64,000 nt of DNA from Pyropia yezoensis (Eukaryota; Rhodophyta; Bangiophyceae; Bangiales; Bangiaceae). The stretch spans positions 16,497,816 to 16,561,815 of the forward strand of contig CM020619.1 in the NCBI GenBank assembly GCA_009829735.1, written 5' to 3'. A program made the translations under genes and the position numbers. Below are positions 27,858 through 37,476 of the stretch, one piece after another; the stretch's first letter is position 1; each line of letters begins with the position of its first letter. The notes beneath the pieces are model-generated. The model did no database searches. It worked only from the letters and a program-made list of their open reading frames with translations, and was not told where the DNA came from.

Positions 27858-30800
27858 AGGTGATGTGTGGCGGTGTTTTTTTATACTTCTACTTCTTCGA
27901 GGGGGCCATAAGTGCGTCGTACGTGTGGAAGCGTGCCTCTAAAGAAACAAAAACCACAGGGCGGCTGTTATGGCTCGTGTGGGACGGAGGCGCATCCGTG
28001 GTCAGGGGGAGGCCAAAGCGCGTCGAGGGCACTGCCGCTTGTGCGACTGCTGGGGGCATCTGCAAGATGGGCAGGCGGGGAGGAGATTGAGGGCAAGGGC
28101 CGGCGTCGGCCACGCATGGGTCATGGGGAAGAGTAATCAGAGACACCCGATAGAGAGAAACAAATCAAACGACAACAGATCCGTCCATGGGCAAGTGGCC
28201 AGGGAGATTGCCAAGAGACTGAACTATCGCTTCATTCGCAGCGATACTTACCATCAGAAGGGATGCATGTACAGTACGTACATGGGCTCCTACTTATTCA
28301 TGCCGCTCCCCTTTCCCCCCTCTGAGCTTGCACACTCAGGCACCCCCACCCGCCCACCCCTGCCTATCCCTCCTGCCCACAGCACAGCGCCTGCGCCCAT
28401 ACCGCCCAGCTGCAACCGCCGCCCCGCCAGTCCACCCACGGGCTTGCGCAGTGCTTGCGGTTACATGCAAGATGAGGCTGAGAAGCGTAGAGAACTCTCG
28501 CTCACGCCCAGTACAGCTAAACAAACTTACTGGGGAGGCGGCCAGGGCACTGGCCAGGCGGAAGAGGACAGGGCCTCTGCAAGGCGAGGTGGGGCGGCGG
28601 GTGGGAGGGGGGGGGGGGCAGCGAGCCAAGGAAGTGGTGCCGCCGCCGACGCCCCGGTACGCCCCGCCGTACACGGCGCTGGAGGCGGCGCGCGGTCTGC
28701 TTGCGCGGCACGTCCATGTCCCTGCAAACGTGTCTCTGGTTTCCGCCGCCATCGCCTCCTTTTCCGGCGGGTCTCAGCTACATCATCTGCACCAGCGTCA
28801 ACTGCTGAGCCTCCCCCTCCCCCCCTCTTCTCGCTGACTCGACGATGACGCGGCAGTGTGGAAGGCGGTGGGGGCAGCCGCGGCCGCTATCGTGGCCGCC
28901 GCTTTCGGCATCACCGCGCCACCCTGGAAAGCCGAAAGCTTGCGGCTGACCGCGGGGTTGCTGGCGCCTGCCCGATCATGGTCATACCCCCCATCTCGTA
29001 TTTTTTGCATTCCTCCCAGCAAGCTTTTCCCGCTCACGCATCGCATCTTGCAGGAGGGTGCCTTGCAGCTGCACGAGGGTGACTTGGTGGGCATGAAGAC
29101 CCGAGCGTTTTCGCGCACGACAGTGTCAGTCCATGTCTGGCTTCCACTGTCCTGTTCCATACCCACCCCTCTCCCTCCCCCGCCCTCTTCGCGAGCCATG
29201 TTTATTATTAAAATTCACTAGTGGCATCACCGCCCCGTCTCTCCCCTCCCTCGCGCCCTCTCTGGTTGGTGAAGGCACGGCCCATTGACATGTCCGATCC
29301 CGGCAGGTGTTTCGACACGTGTGGCGGATGCGAGGCCCTGCAGGGGATCGGTGCTCCCGACACCGGCCTCCGTTCCCCTCCTAGGCTAGCACTAGACAAG
29401 TCTTTATGAGCTGGTCCGGCGTCGGCCGTGAGTCTTCCAACACACCCGGCGGCGGCGTGCCACCGCGACGGTGCACGGCCCTAGAGATACATACCGTGGT
29501 GGCCCGAATGGCAGCTCCCCGCTTCAAGCGCCTCCCCCCCTTCACGGTCAGTTGCAGGCAGGGACGGCCACCCCCGCACCGGTAGGGTGGCTGCGGTGGC
29601 CAACAGTGTTGGGGACCAACCGCGAGCGTCACTCGCCAACCGTCAGGAGCAGACCGACTGTCTCCTCCCCCCCCCCCAACTCCCCTCCGCGACACTACCC
29701 CGTTCCTGCCAGGCCGGCCGCATCAACATTTTGCGCTCCGTGTCCGGAAATCACTCCTGTCTGCTGGCGGGGGGCACACCCCAGCCCGGGCGGTGGCGTC
29801 GGTCGGGCGGGCGGGCATGGGTGGGGGGCACTGCCGGCCGTTGCCGGCCCCAGCGCTGAATGCCGGTTCACCAAATCCCCCAGTCGGTGGGAGTGGGGGG
29901 GGCGTGGCACACCTGCCGCCGGCCGCGTGCACGCGGCAGCCGGCAGGTGGTGCTTTGTTCCCCTTCCCCCGTCAAAAAACTGGGCACGTGCGAAGTCGCT
30001 CCCAACACACCCGCGTGCCTGCCACGCTTGCACCGTTTTTTTTTTCTCCATTCGCGTGTTTCTCCTGCGTATTTGGAACTTAGCACCCAGCCCACCGACT
30101 GCCCCCCCCCCCCCCCCCCAAGGGATCCCGATCTGCCCGCACCCCGCCGGCACCGCACAGACGCGTCACGAGCCCGCCGCGTGGCCACACCCGCCCCCGC
30201 CCAGCCCGCGCAGCCCGCCCGATGCGGGGCACACGATGCGGGGCACGCGCAGCCCCGCCGATGCGGGGCACGGGAGAGGGAGCGAGGGGGGGCAGGGGGG
30301 GCATGGCGTTCGGACGGCGGCGGCGTGCGCGGCGGCCCGGCGGGTTCGGGCCGCGCGCCGGCCGCGACGGCATGGGCGCTGGCCGCTGGCCGGCCCCCTG
30401 GCGGGCCGGCGTTGCCTGTTGGGCGGGCGCTGCAATCCCAATGGCGCCACCCAAGGGCCCCAGGGGATGATGATGATAGCGGGGGGTGGGGGACGGAAGT
30501 GCGTGCCGTCGGCGGGTGGCAGGTTGGCACCGCCAGATCCCGCGTTTGGCGGGTCCGTGGTGGCAGTCATGCGGCGCCGAGCATTGTGCACCCATTCCCT
30601 GCCATACAAATGACCTCATGGGGGGTGTGTCGTGGGGGGTCCTGCAGCACGGTGGCGCTCCGCCGCCGCCATCCAGCTATTTGGGTTGGCCGACCGGCCG
30701 GTGGGAACCCGCCGCCATACCGGCCGACGCTGCCGCAAGCAATCACCGATATTCTCGCACCCCCCTCCTACCCCCACTGTCGCACTTCGCACCCGCTCCG

Positions 30801-30926
30801 CACCAGCGCAAGTGCTGGCGTTGCCCCGGCTATTTAGCTCTCGCACCCACAGCGGTGGCGCTAGTGTCGCCACCTCACTCCCTCCCCAACGCCACCGGCT
30901 CTCTCTTCCCCCTCCCCTCCGCTGCG
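27858..30926. other. 3-kb stretch without a supported gene
   Basis: ORFs on both strands lack domains or proper starts. A plus-strand segment at 28640-28800 (PPYTALEAARGLLARHVHVP) and one at 28856-29210 could be exons of an unrecognised gene, but nothing confirms it. GATGCGGGGCAC is repeated three times at 30220-30270. A C run lies at 30102-30119. The end of the stretch holds the promoter of the DUF5060 gene. Confidence 0.35.
30831..30837 (+). promoter_or_regulatory. TATA-like element for the DUF5060 gene
   Basis: TATTTAG lies 90 bp upstream of the ATG at 30927 in otherwise C-rich DNA. Position and composition fit a core promoter. No start site can be read from the sequence. Confidence 0.4.
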
Positions 30927-32774
30927 ATGGGTCCCCTCCGCCGCAGACGGCCCGCACGGTCGGCGGCCGCGTCAGTGCTGGTCACCGCCGCCCTGCTCGC
31001 TGCCGCCGCGACTGGCGCCGCCCCTGGCGAGGCGGCCTACCTGACCGGCCCCCAGCGGGTACACCACCGGCAGGTTGTCACCTGGGTTGGCCCCGACACC
31101 AACGAGGCCGCCACGCCCAACCCGTTTACCGACTACCGCCTTGACTGTACGTGGGCGCACGCGGCGAGTGGCACCCGCCTCCGTACCCCCGGCTACTATG
31201 CTGCCGACGGAAACGCGGCTGACTCGGGCGCGACGGGCGGCGACAAGTGGGCGTGTGAGTTTTTGCCCACCACGACGGGGTCGTGGAAGGTGACTGCCGC
31301 GTTCCGGGCGGGAACGTGGGTGGCCGCCTCTGAAGACCCAGCCGCCGGGCGGCCCGTCTCGTTCAATGACGAGTCCCAGACGTTTGCGGTCCAGGCGTCG
31401 GACAAAGGCGGCAAGGACTTTCGAGGCCAGGGCGTCCTGCGGTGGACGGACGGCTCCCGGTATCCGTCGTGGAGTGGCACGGGCAAGGTGTGGGTGAAGA
31501 ACGGGGCGGGGTGCCCAGAGAACGTGCTGGGCGATAGTGCATTTGACAACACGCCGGGCGCGCACCACACATGGGGGCCCCACGTCCGCGACTGGGTGGC
31601 CGGGGACCCGACGTGGAAGGGCGGCCGCGGCAAGGGCGTTGTCGGGATGGTGCGGTGGCTGTCCAAGGCCAACCTCAACAGCCTCTTCATCCTCACCAAC
31701 AGCGTCCTCGGCGACAGCAAGGACGTGGTTCCGTTCACGTCGTACAATGAGCGGGCGCGGTACGACGTTTCGAAGCTGGCCCAGTGGTCGCGGCTATTCG
31801 CGTTTGCAGACACGGTTGGCATTGTCCGCCACTTCTATCTAACCGAGGCCGAGAACCAGCAGCTCTTTGAGGCGGACGAGGGGCGCGGCTCATTCGCCTT
31901 TACCCGCCGGGTCTACTATCGCGAGATGGTGGCGCGGTTTCTGAGCGGCGCCAATGGGGCCATCCTCAATCTGGGCGAAGAGCAGGGCTTCCAGTCCAAC
32001 GCGAACAAGGCGTCTGTCCCCATCAGCGTTGGCCAGCAGCAAATGTTTGTCGGCCGCCTGCGTTCGCTGACGTCTGCGTACCGGCGGCCGCTGGCCATGC
32101 ATACGTTCCCCAACCACAAGTGGCGCTACCAGTCGATGCTGGGCCGCCAGTCGGCGCTCACTACAGCCTCCCTCCAAGTGTACAACTCGTATGACGTGCA
32201 CAAGGAGACCCGTCAGTGGGTGACGGCGTCGTCCGCAGCGGGCAAGCCGTGGATGGTGACGACGGACGAGACGGGCGGGGAGGGGGTGCCCCTCGATAAC
32301 CAGCGGGGGGGTGGGGACCATGTGGCTACTCTTCGGTCCGTGGTGTGGGGTAGCTTCTTTGGCGGTGGCGCTGGGGTAGAGTTCTGGAACCGCGGCTCGG
32401 ACTACGACCTGGAGGACTTCCGGGTGTGGTCGCGGCTCTTTGCGGCCTCCCAGCGCGTGCCCCAGCTCGTGGAGGCGGCTGTCCTGCCCCTAGCGTCGAT
32501 GAAGCCGGCTGACGAGATGATCCAGCGCAGCTGGGCGCTGGCCGCCCCGTGGAAGGTGTACGTGGGGATGGCTAGCTACGGCTTTCCCTCCCGCATGCGC
32601 CTGGCTGGCACGGGTGCGTACACGGTGCGTTGGTGGTCCACCCGTGCGTGGGGGGGCGGGCTCGCGACGGGAAGCAAATCCAGTGTCAATGGCCAAGAAG
32701 GTGGGTGGGTGGACCTTGGGCGCCCACCTTCTGCGATGAATGACAACTGGGTCGTGGTGGTGCGTCGCGTTTGA
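30927..32774 (+). CDS. secreted DUF5060-type putative glycoside hydrolase
   Basis: 615 residues with a signal peptide (1-32, VLVTAALLAAAATGAA). Residues about 40-140 match DUF5060: QVVTWVGPDTNEAATPNPFT, PGYYAADGN and a W-EF-P--TGSW ending. A (beta/alpha)8-like hydrolase domain follows, with HFYLTEAENQ, LNLGEEQGFQ (about 348), LAMHTFPNHKW, ALTTASLQVY, PWMVTTDETGGEG (about 445) and GGGAGVEFWNRGSDYDLEDF. This block order is that of DUF5060 proteins common in marine Planctomycetes and Bacteroidetes. The Glu of NLGEE and the Glu of TTDETGGE are the likely acid/base pair. A beta-rich C-terminal domain (about 525-615) ends the protein. Substrate is unknown; a wall galactan is a reasonable guess. The frame is uninterrupted and host-like in GC, so an old bacterial transfer is possible. 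Confidence 0.8.
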   Translation: MGPLRRRRPARSAAASVLVTAALLAAAATGAAPGEAAYLTGPQRVHHRQVVTWVGPDTNEAATPNPFTDYRLDCTWAHAASGTRLRTPGYYAADGNAADSGATGGDKWACEFLPTTTGSWKVTAAFRAGTWVAASEDPAAGRPVSFNDESQTFAVQASDKGGKDFRGQGVLRWTDGSRYPSWSGTGKVWVKNGAGCPENVLGDSAFDNTPGAHHTWGPHVRDWVAGDPTWKGGRGKGVVGMVRWLSKANLNSLFILTNSVLGDSKDVVPFTSYNERARYDVSKLAQWSRLFAFADTVGIVRHFYLTEAENQQLFEADEGRGSFAFTRRVYYREMVARFLSGANGAILNLGEEQGFQSNANKASVPISVGQQQMFVGRLRSLTSAYRRPLAMHTFPNHKWRYQSMLGRQSALTTASLQVYNSYDVHKETRQWVTASSAAGKPWMVTTDETGGEGVPLDNQRGGGDHVATLRSVVWGSFFGGGAGVEFWNRGSDYDLEDFRVWSRLFAASQRVPQLVEAAVLPLASMKPADEMIQRSWALAAPWKVYVGMASYGFPSRMRLAGTGAYTVRWWSTRAWGGGLATGSKSSVNGQEGGWVDLGRPPSAMNDNWVVVVRRV

Positions 32775-33025
32775 GGCCGGGAGGGTCATGGGAGGGACGC
32801 GTCGCCATCGAAAGAGCTGGTAGCTCTTTTTTTAATTACCAGTCTGACCTCCCGTCTTCAACATCCCCAGCTTTCTCCGCGCCCACGAGAAGCGCTCGGT
32901 TGCACAACGGAAGACGCCCACGAGCTGCGTGCGCGCTTCAGTTTGACAGCCAAACACACGTACGCACCGCACGCACAACGTCCTCAACCCGGGTTCTAGA
33001 CCAGCAATGCGCGAGGCCCAGTCTT

Positions 33026-34948
33026 CTAACGCTGAAGAAGGGGCGTCTGCTCGCCAGCGCCAGCGGAGGCGCCGTCGCCAATGCGCCCAGCTTCCTCGTC
33101 CACCAGCTCTGGAGGCACCTGAATCCAAACGCGGCTGCCAAGCACCGCCGACGGAACATCGCCGCCCACAACGGTGGCGTCGACACCCGCCGGCGCGCGG
33201 CCACGGCCGCTGGCCCGCTTGCGAAGCCGCGCACCCTCCTTGCGCAGCCACCGTGGGGGGGGCTTGGCGCCCAACAGCAGCCCGTCCTCATCGTCGACGC
33301 TACCGTTGGCGCCGCCGGTCGCGCCACCGCCCGCCGCGTCTCGCGTGCTGCTGGTGGGGGCATCGGGGGAAGAATCCTCGTCAGGGGACGGGGCGCCAGG
33401 GCGGGTGAGGGAGACGGATGAGCCGCCAGCGGTCGTAGCAGAAGTACCAGCAGCATCGACCGAGCCTCCTGATCCGACCGACCGAGCTGCAGCGCTGCCA
33501 CCCGCTCCCGACGAGACGTAGAGCTCGTGGAGAGCCGATGTCACCTTGGCGGCCAGCGGGGACTTCAATGCCTGCACATCGATTTCCTTCAATAGGATCG
33601 TACCCGTCCCTGACAGCCGCTGCTGTGCAAGCACTGTCGCGTGACGCACCAGGCGGCCGTCGGGTCCACGTTCCAGCACGGGCTGCTTGCTCACATTGTC
33701 CACGTACCGGTCCGTCTCGTCGATAATCTCTTCTGCGAGAATTTCCTCCACAATATCTTCCAGCGTGACAGCGCCAAGAAAAGTGCGCTCCCCGTCCGGC
33801 TTGTTAATGTCATCGTAGACGAGTGCCATGTGAGAGCGCCCGTCCTTAAACTCGTTGAGCAGCTCAGATAGTGCCGCATCAGCCGATACGTACAGCGGGG
33901 GGGAGACGCGCACCTTGTGAGCCTTCTTCTTCTTGGAGATAAGCGCCCGCACCGGAACGCCGTCGTCTGGGTCAATGAGAATTAGTTGCTTGAGCAGCAG
34001 CAGCCCCACAATGTTACCCCGGTCGCCCTCATACAGGGGGACGCGGCTGTGGCCTTTGCGGAGGCACAGCTTCATGGTCGGCCGGTCCAGGACCGCCGCC
34101 ACGTCGAGGCAAAAGACATCTTCGGCGGGCGTCAGCACGTCCGCCACCGTCTTTTCCGACAGGGTGAGGGTGCCCTTGAGAATGGTCGTTTCGTCTTCGG
34201 TCAGTACCCCGTGGCGGTTGCGCGAGTGCGCGTCAATGAGACCGCTCAGCTCGTGCCGCGAGTAGACCGTCCCAATCTCCTCTCCGAGCACCGCGTCGAG
34301 GGTAGCGGCAATCGGCCACGCTACCGGCAGCATTATGAAGCGGAGGAACTTGACAAAGCCAATGAGGAAGGCACCAACCTGGAGAGCGTGACGGGAGCAC
34401 ACCGCCTGGGGGATGACTTCCCCAAACAGCATCAGTGACAGGACCGACACGACCAGCGCAACCGGGCCGCCGGGGTAGAGAGTCTCGAGGACGAGCGGCA
34501 GCAGCTCAGACGCGAGTGTGTTGGTGAGCAGCAGAGTAACCAGGAGGAGGTTGCCCTGCTTCCGCACCGGCTGGATGCGGCGAGCAGCCAACGCCTCGGC
34601 GGGGTTGTGCGACTGGCTCATGATCTCCAGGCCGACCATGTCAAGGGACATGAGTCCCAACGTCAGGCCTGCCACCAGCGCCGCCACGACAAGGCAGCCG
34701 AGCGCCAGAAGAAAGAGCACCCATCGCGGCACCTCCGCCAGCGCCGTCGTCGTGTGGCCGTGGGGGTGCGCGACGACGGCCGCGCCGCCGCCGTCGGGGG
34801 CCACCGCCGCTGCCGCGGCGGACGCCACGACCCTCGCCGCCTTCCCGGCGACGGTCAGAGGCTCCGCAGCGCTATCAGCAGTGGACGGAAGGAAGACAGC
34901 GTGGCCGGCTCGCCAGAGCGTGCGGCCGGCGAGGACGAGGAGGCCCAT
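33026..34948 (-). CDS. CNNM/ACDP-family divalent metal (Mg) transporter
   Basis: 640 residues from the ATG at 34948; codons upstream to 35065 are open but begin at TTG. The CNNM membrane domain spans about residues 72-225: WVLFLLALGCLVVAALVAGL, the TLGLMSLDMVGLEIM signature, LLLVTLLLTNTLASELLPL and LMLFGEVIPQAVCSRHAL. A connecting helix (GTVYSRHELSGLI) leads to a CBS pair (about 265-400), with LTLSEKTVADVLTPAEDVF, GHSRVPLYEGDRGNIVG and FLGAVTLEDIVEEILAEEII. The tail is Ser/Gly-rich and low complexity. The family exports or senses Mg2+, with CBS-Mg/ATP regulation, usually at plasma or vacuolar membranes. The last residues, EQTPLLQR, form an acidic dileucine signal pointing to endosomal or vacuolar sorting. 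The next gene upstream is divergent. Confidence 0.9.
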   Translation of the reverse strand: MGLLVLAGRTLWRAGHAVFLPSTADSAAEPLTVAGKAARVVASAAAAAVAPDGGGAAVVAHPHGHTTTALAEVPRWVLFLLALGCLVVAALVAGLTLGLMSLDMVGLEIMSQSHNPAEALAARRIQPVRKQGNLLLVTLLLTNTLASELLPLVLETLYPGGPVALVVSVLSLMLFGEVIPQAVCSRHALQVGAFLIGFVKFLRFIMLPVAWPIAATLDAVLGEEIGTVYSRHELSGLIDAHSRNRHGVLTEDETTILKGTLTLSEKTVADVLTPAEDVFCLDVAAVLDRPTMKLCLRKGHSRVPLYEGDRGNIVGLLLLKQLILIDPDDGVPVRALISKKKKAHKVRVSPPLYVSADAALSELLNEFKDGRSHMALVYDDINKPDGERTFLGAVTLEDIVEEILAEEIIDETDRYVDNVSKQPVLERGPDGRLVRHATVLAQQRLSGTGTILLKEIDVQALKSPLAAKVTSALHELYVSSGAGGSAAARSVGSGGSVDAAGTSATTAGGSSVSLTRPGAPSPDEDSSPDAPTSSTRDAAGGGATGGANGSVDDEDGLLLGAKPPPRWLRKEGARLRKRASGRGRAPAGVDATVVGGDVPSAVLGSRVWIQVPPELVDEEAGRIGDGASAGAGEQTPLLQR

Positions 34949-35811
34949 GGCGGGCACCGGGCCGGCCGGCGTGGGCCACGAGCCCAGGCCGACAAACCCC
35001 GGCCCAGCGGCCAATGGCGTCGTCCAAGGGGACGAGGAGGAAGTGCGATGGCTGCCGGCTGGCAAACAGCCAGAGATAAGGGAGAGAGGGCTTGCGGGTC
35101 GCTGCGCACCGCGGGGCGCGCCGTCGTCGTGCGTCTAGTGGAGACGGCACCCCACGAAGGGGACAAACCGCCACGTATGTCTCGTGTACCCGTTGCTGCC
35201 GAGCTCCTCGTCCTGCGCCACGTGGACAAACCGACCCAGTGCACCTTTGCAACTACAGCCTGTCGTCCCTTGCAATCCCATTGGGAGTACTGTACTGAAG
35301 TCATTCTTCAGGATCGCGTGTGAACGGGATGCAGTTCTCTCGTGGTCTACATGACGAAGAATTGTACTACCTTGATATCAAGTATGCGCGGATAAAACCT
35401 ACTGCATCACCACCAGGTGGTGGGATCAGGCTCTAATTGTTGTGCAGTAAGATTCATATAAATACCTGCGTACAAGTATCCCTTCCGTCAGTCTCGAGAC
35501 CATCGGCCAATAGACAGCCGTACCGACAGCCGCCGTGAGCCGCACAGTCGATGCGCGGCGATGGGGCCAAAGGTGCGCGGCGGCATCGACGGCTGGCGAA
35601 GACGAAGCGTCCGCGGCGTCGCCACGAATAGCACGCCGCTCTGCCGAGTCCAGACCAACAGGTGCACTCTTGTCTTCCCCTCCATCCCTCCCAGTATCTG
35701 GCTGGCAGCTATTTGCCTCCCCCCCCCCCCCCCCCTCGGCTCCCTTCCCGTCTGTCACTGCATATCCCCCTGCGCTGTTAACGCTGCCCCCCCTCATCGT
35801 CCCATTGAGCC
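34949..35811. other. divergent promoter region between CNNM and alpha/beta hydrolase genes
   Basis: Lower-GC DNA at 35280-35480 lies between two divergently transcribed genes. It includes the short palindrome CACCACCAGGTGGTG (35408-35422) and TATAAATA near 35457, the latter better placed for a plus-strand transcript. No further gene was seen. Confidence 0.4.
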
Positions 35812-37167
35812 ATGGCCTTTCTTCCACCGTTGCCTGGCGGCACCCCCGTTCGCTCGCTGGGCCACCGGCGGCTCCCGCAGGGGAGCGGTGCGCGATGCCG
35901 TCGCCGCCGTCACCCCCCGACCGTCCCTTCCACTCCCTCCATGACGCTGCAGCAGCAGCCGGCGGCAGCGACGGCGGCGTCGGCGGCGGTGCCCGCGCCC
36001 TCCCCCGCCCCTCGTGGGCGGCCTCGCCCCCCCCCGCCCCCCACTGCCGAGGCGATGGAGGCGGCCTCCTCCCCCGTCCCTGGCATGCGTGGGTGGCGGT
36101 TTGTGGGGCCACCCCTCGAGGCGGGCCCCCTGCCAGCGGTTGTGTACTTTGGGCTGGGCGCCTCCGAGACGCTTGGCGGCGCCCCCTTTGACGCCTTTCC
36201 CCGTGCTCTGGTGCCCTACCCCGTAGACAGTGACACTAGCAGCGGCGGCAGCGGCGGCGGCGGTGACGGCGTCCGCGGCGGTGAGACCAGCGGCGGTGCT
36301 GCTGCAGCCGACCACGGCAGGGCAACCGCGGAAGCGGGCGGCGGCAACGGCAGCAGCATCGTCGGCGGCGGCGGCAACGACGGCGGGGCGGGGCTGGTAG
36401 CCGCCGGCGGCGTGCGCGTCTTTTCCGTCACTCTCCCCGCGCACGGGACGGCGTCCCAAAACATCACGGCGCTGGACAACTGGGCGGCCGCCTATGGCCG
36501 TGGCACGCCCGTGGTGGGGGGGTTTGTCTCGCGCGTTGCCGCGGGCATCGCCGCCCTCACCGACGGCGGGGTGATTGCGCCGGGGCGGCTCGTCGCGGCG
36601 GGCGTCAGCCGGGGCGGCCTCGTCGCGTCGCTGCTCGGCGCCGCGTCGCCGGCCGTCGCGGCGGTCGTGGCGTTTGCGCCCGTCACCTGGCTGGGGGACC
36701 TCCCCGCCTTTCGCGGTGACGCCGCCGCCACCGCCGCCGGCTGCAGCCCGGCGCCGCCGCCCTCCCCCGTGGCGGTGGCGACAGCGGCTGGGGCGGCGGC
36801 GGCGGCGGTGACAACGACGGCAACGGCGGCACCGTCGGCGGCGTCCTCGGCCGCCGTCGCTGCCGATGCGGTCGCGGGCAACGCGGCGGCGATCGCGGCG
36901 CTGGCGACCAAGCCCGTCCGCTTTTACACGGGCAACCGGGACGTGCTCGTCCGCACCCGGGGGGCGTTTGAGGTGGTGGAGGCGCTCGCCGACGCGGCGC
37001 ACGCGGCGGGCGTGCGGTCGCCGCCGGCAGAGCTGGTGTGCTATTGCTCGATTGGCAAGGATGGCCACGGCACGCCTGTGGACATCCTCCTCGACGGCGC
37101 CGCGTGGGTGCGCTCCACGCTGCGCCTGGGCTCCCGCCCGGGGGGGGGGGGCGCCCCAACCGTGTGA
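35812..37167 (+). CDS. alpha/beta hydrolase
   Basis: 451 residues from the ATG at 35812 (GAGCCATGGCC); a start at 36055 would drop an 81-residue Ala/Pro/Arg-rich leader that might be a targeting sequence. Fold landmarks: LPAVVYFGLGASETL (first strand and turn), VFSVTLPAHGT, the nucleophile elbow AAGVSRGGLVAS with Ser266, VAFAPVTWLGDLP, VRFYTGNRDVLVRT with the likely acid Asp near 379, and IGKDGHGTPV with His419. Two low-complexity inserts (about 142-205, and 310-365) enlarge loops. The triad order and spacing are right for a serine hydrolase of the peptidase S9/esterase type; substrate cannot be told. It converges with the lipase gene about 310 bp downstream. Confidence 0.75.
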   Translation: MAFLPPLPGGTPVRSLGHRRLPQGSGARCRRRRHPPTVPSTPSMTLQQQPAAATAASAAVPAPSPAPRGRPRPPPPPTAEAMEAASSPVPGMRGWRFVGPPLEAGPLPAVVYFGLGASETLGGAPFDAFPRALVPYPVDSDTSSGGSGGGGDGVRGGETSGGAAAADHGRATAEAGGGNGSSIVGGGGNDGGAGLVAAGGVRVFSVTLPAHGTASQNITALDNWAAAYGRGTPVVGGFVSRVAAGIAALTDGGVIAPGRLVAAGVSRGGLVASLLGAASPAVAAVVAFAPVTWLGDLPAFRGDAAATAAGCSPAPPPSPVAVATAAGAAAAAVTTTATAAPSAASSAAVAADAVAGNAAAIAALATKPVRFYTGNRDVLVRTRGAFEVVEALADAAHAAGVRSPPAELVCYCSIGKDGHGTPVDILLDGAAWVRSTLRLGSRPGGGGAPTV

Positions 37168-37476
37168 GGATGCTGGGGGAGGAAGGAGGGCCGAAAGAGA
37201 GGTGGAGAGGGGGGGGGGAATACGGGGGATGGGGGGGGTAGGTAGAGCAACATCGGCTCGTAGTTTTTCGTAGTGACGGCTCTTTTTCGGGGTTGGGTGA
37301 AGGGGAAGACGGCCGCGGTGGCGCGTGCATGTCTTTCTTCTTCCGGGCTGTAACGTGTATGTACATGTAACGTGGGTGTCTCCGTTCCTTCTTTTCGTCA
37401 CCCGTCGACGTCGAGCACAAGCTACACACATCCCCTTCCGCGGTGGCGACCGCAGTCGCAATGGTCCCGGGGGCAG
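37168..37476. other. convergent 3' intergenic region
   Basis: 309 bases between the stops of the alpha/beta hydrolase (plus strand) and the lipase (minus strand). G runs sit near 37140-37245. Nothing coding was seen; it should contain both 3' UTRs. Confidence 0.4.
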
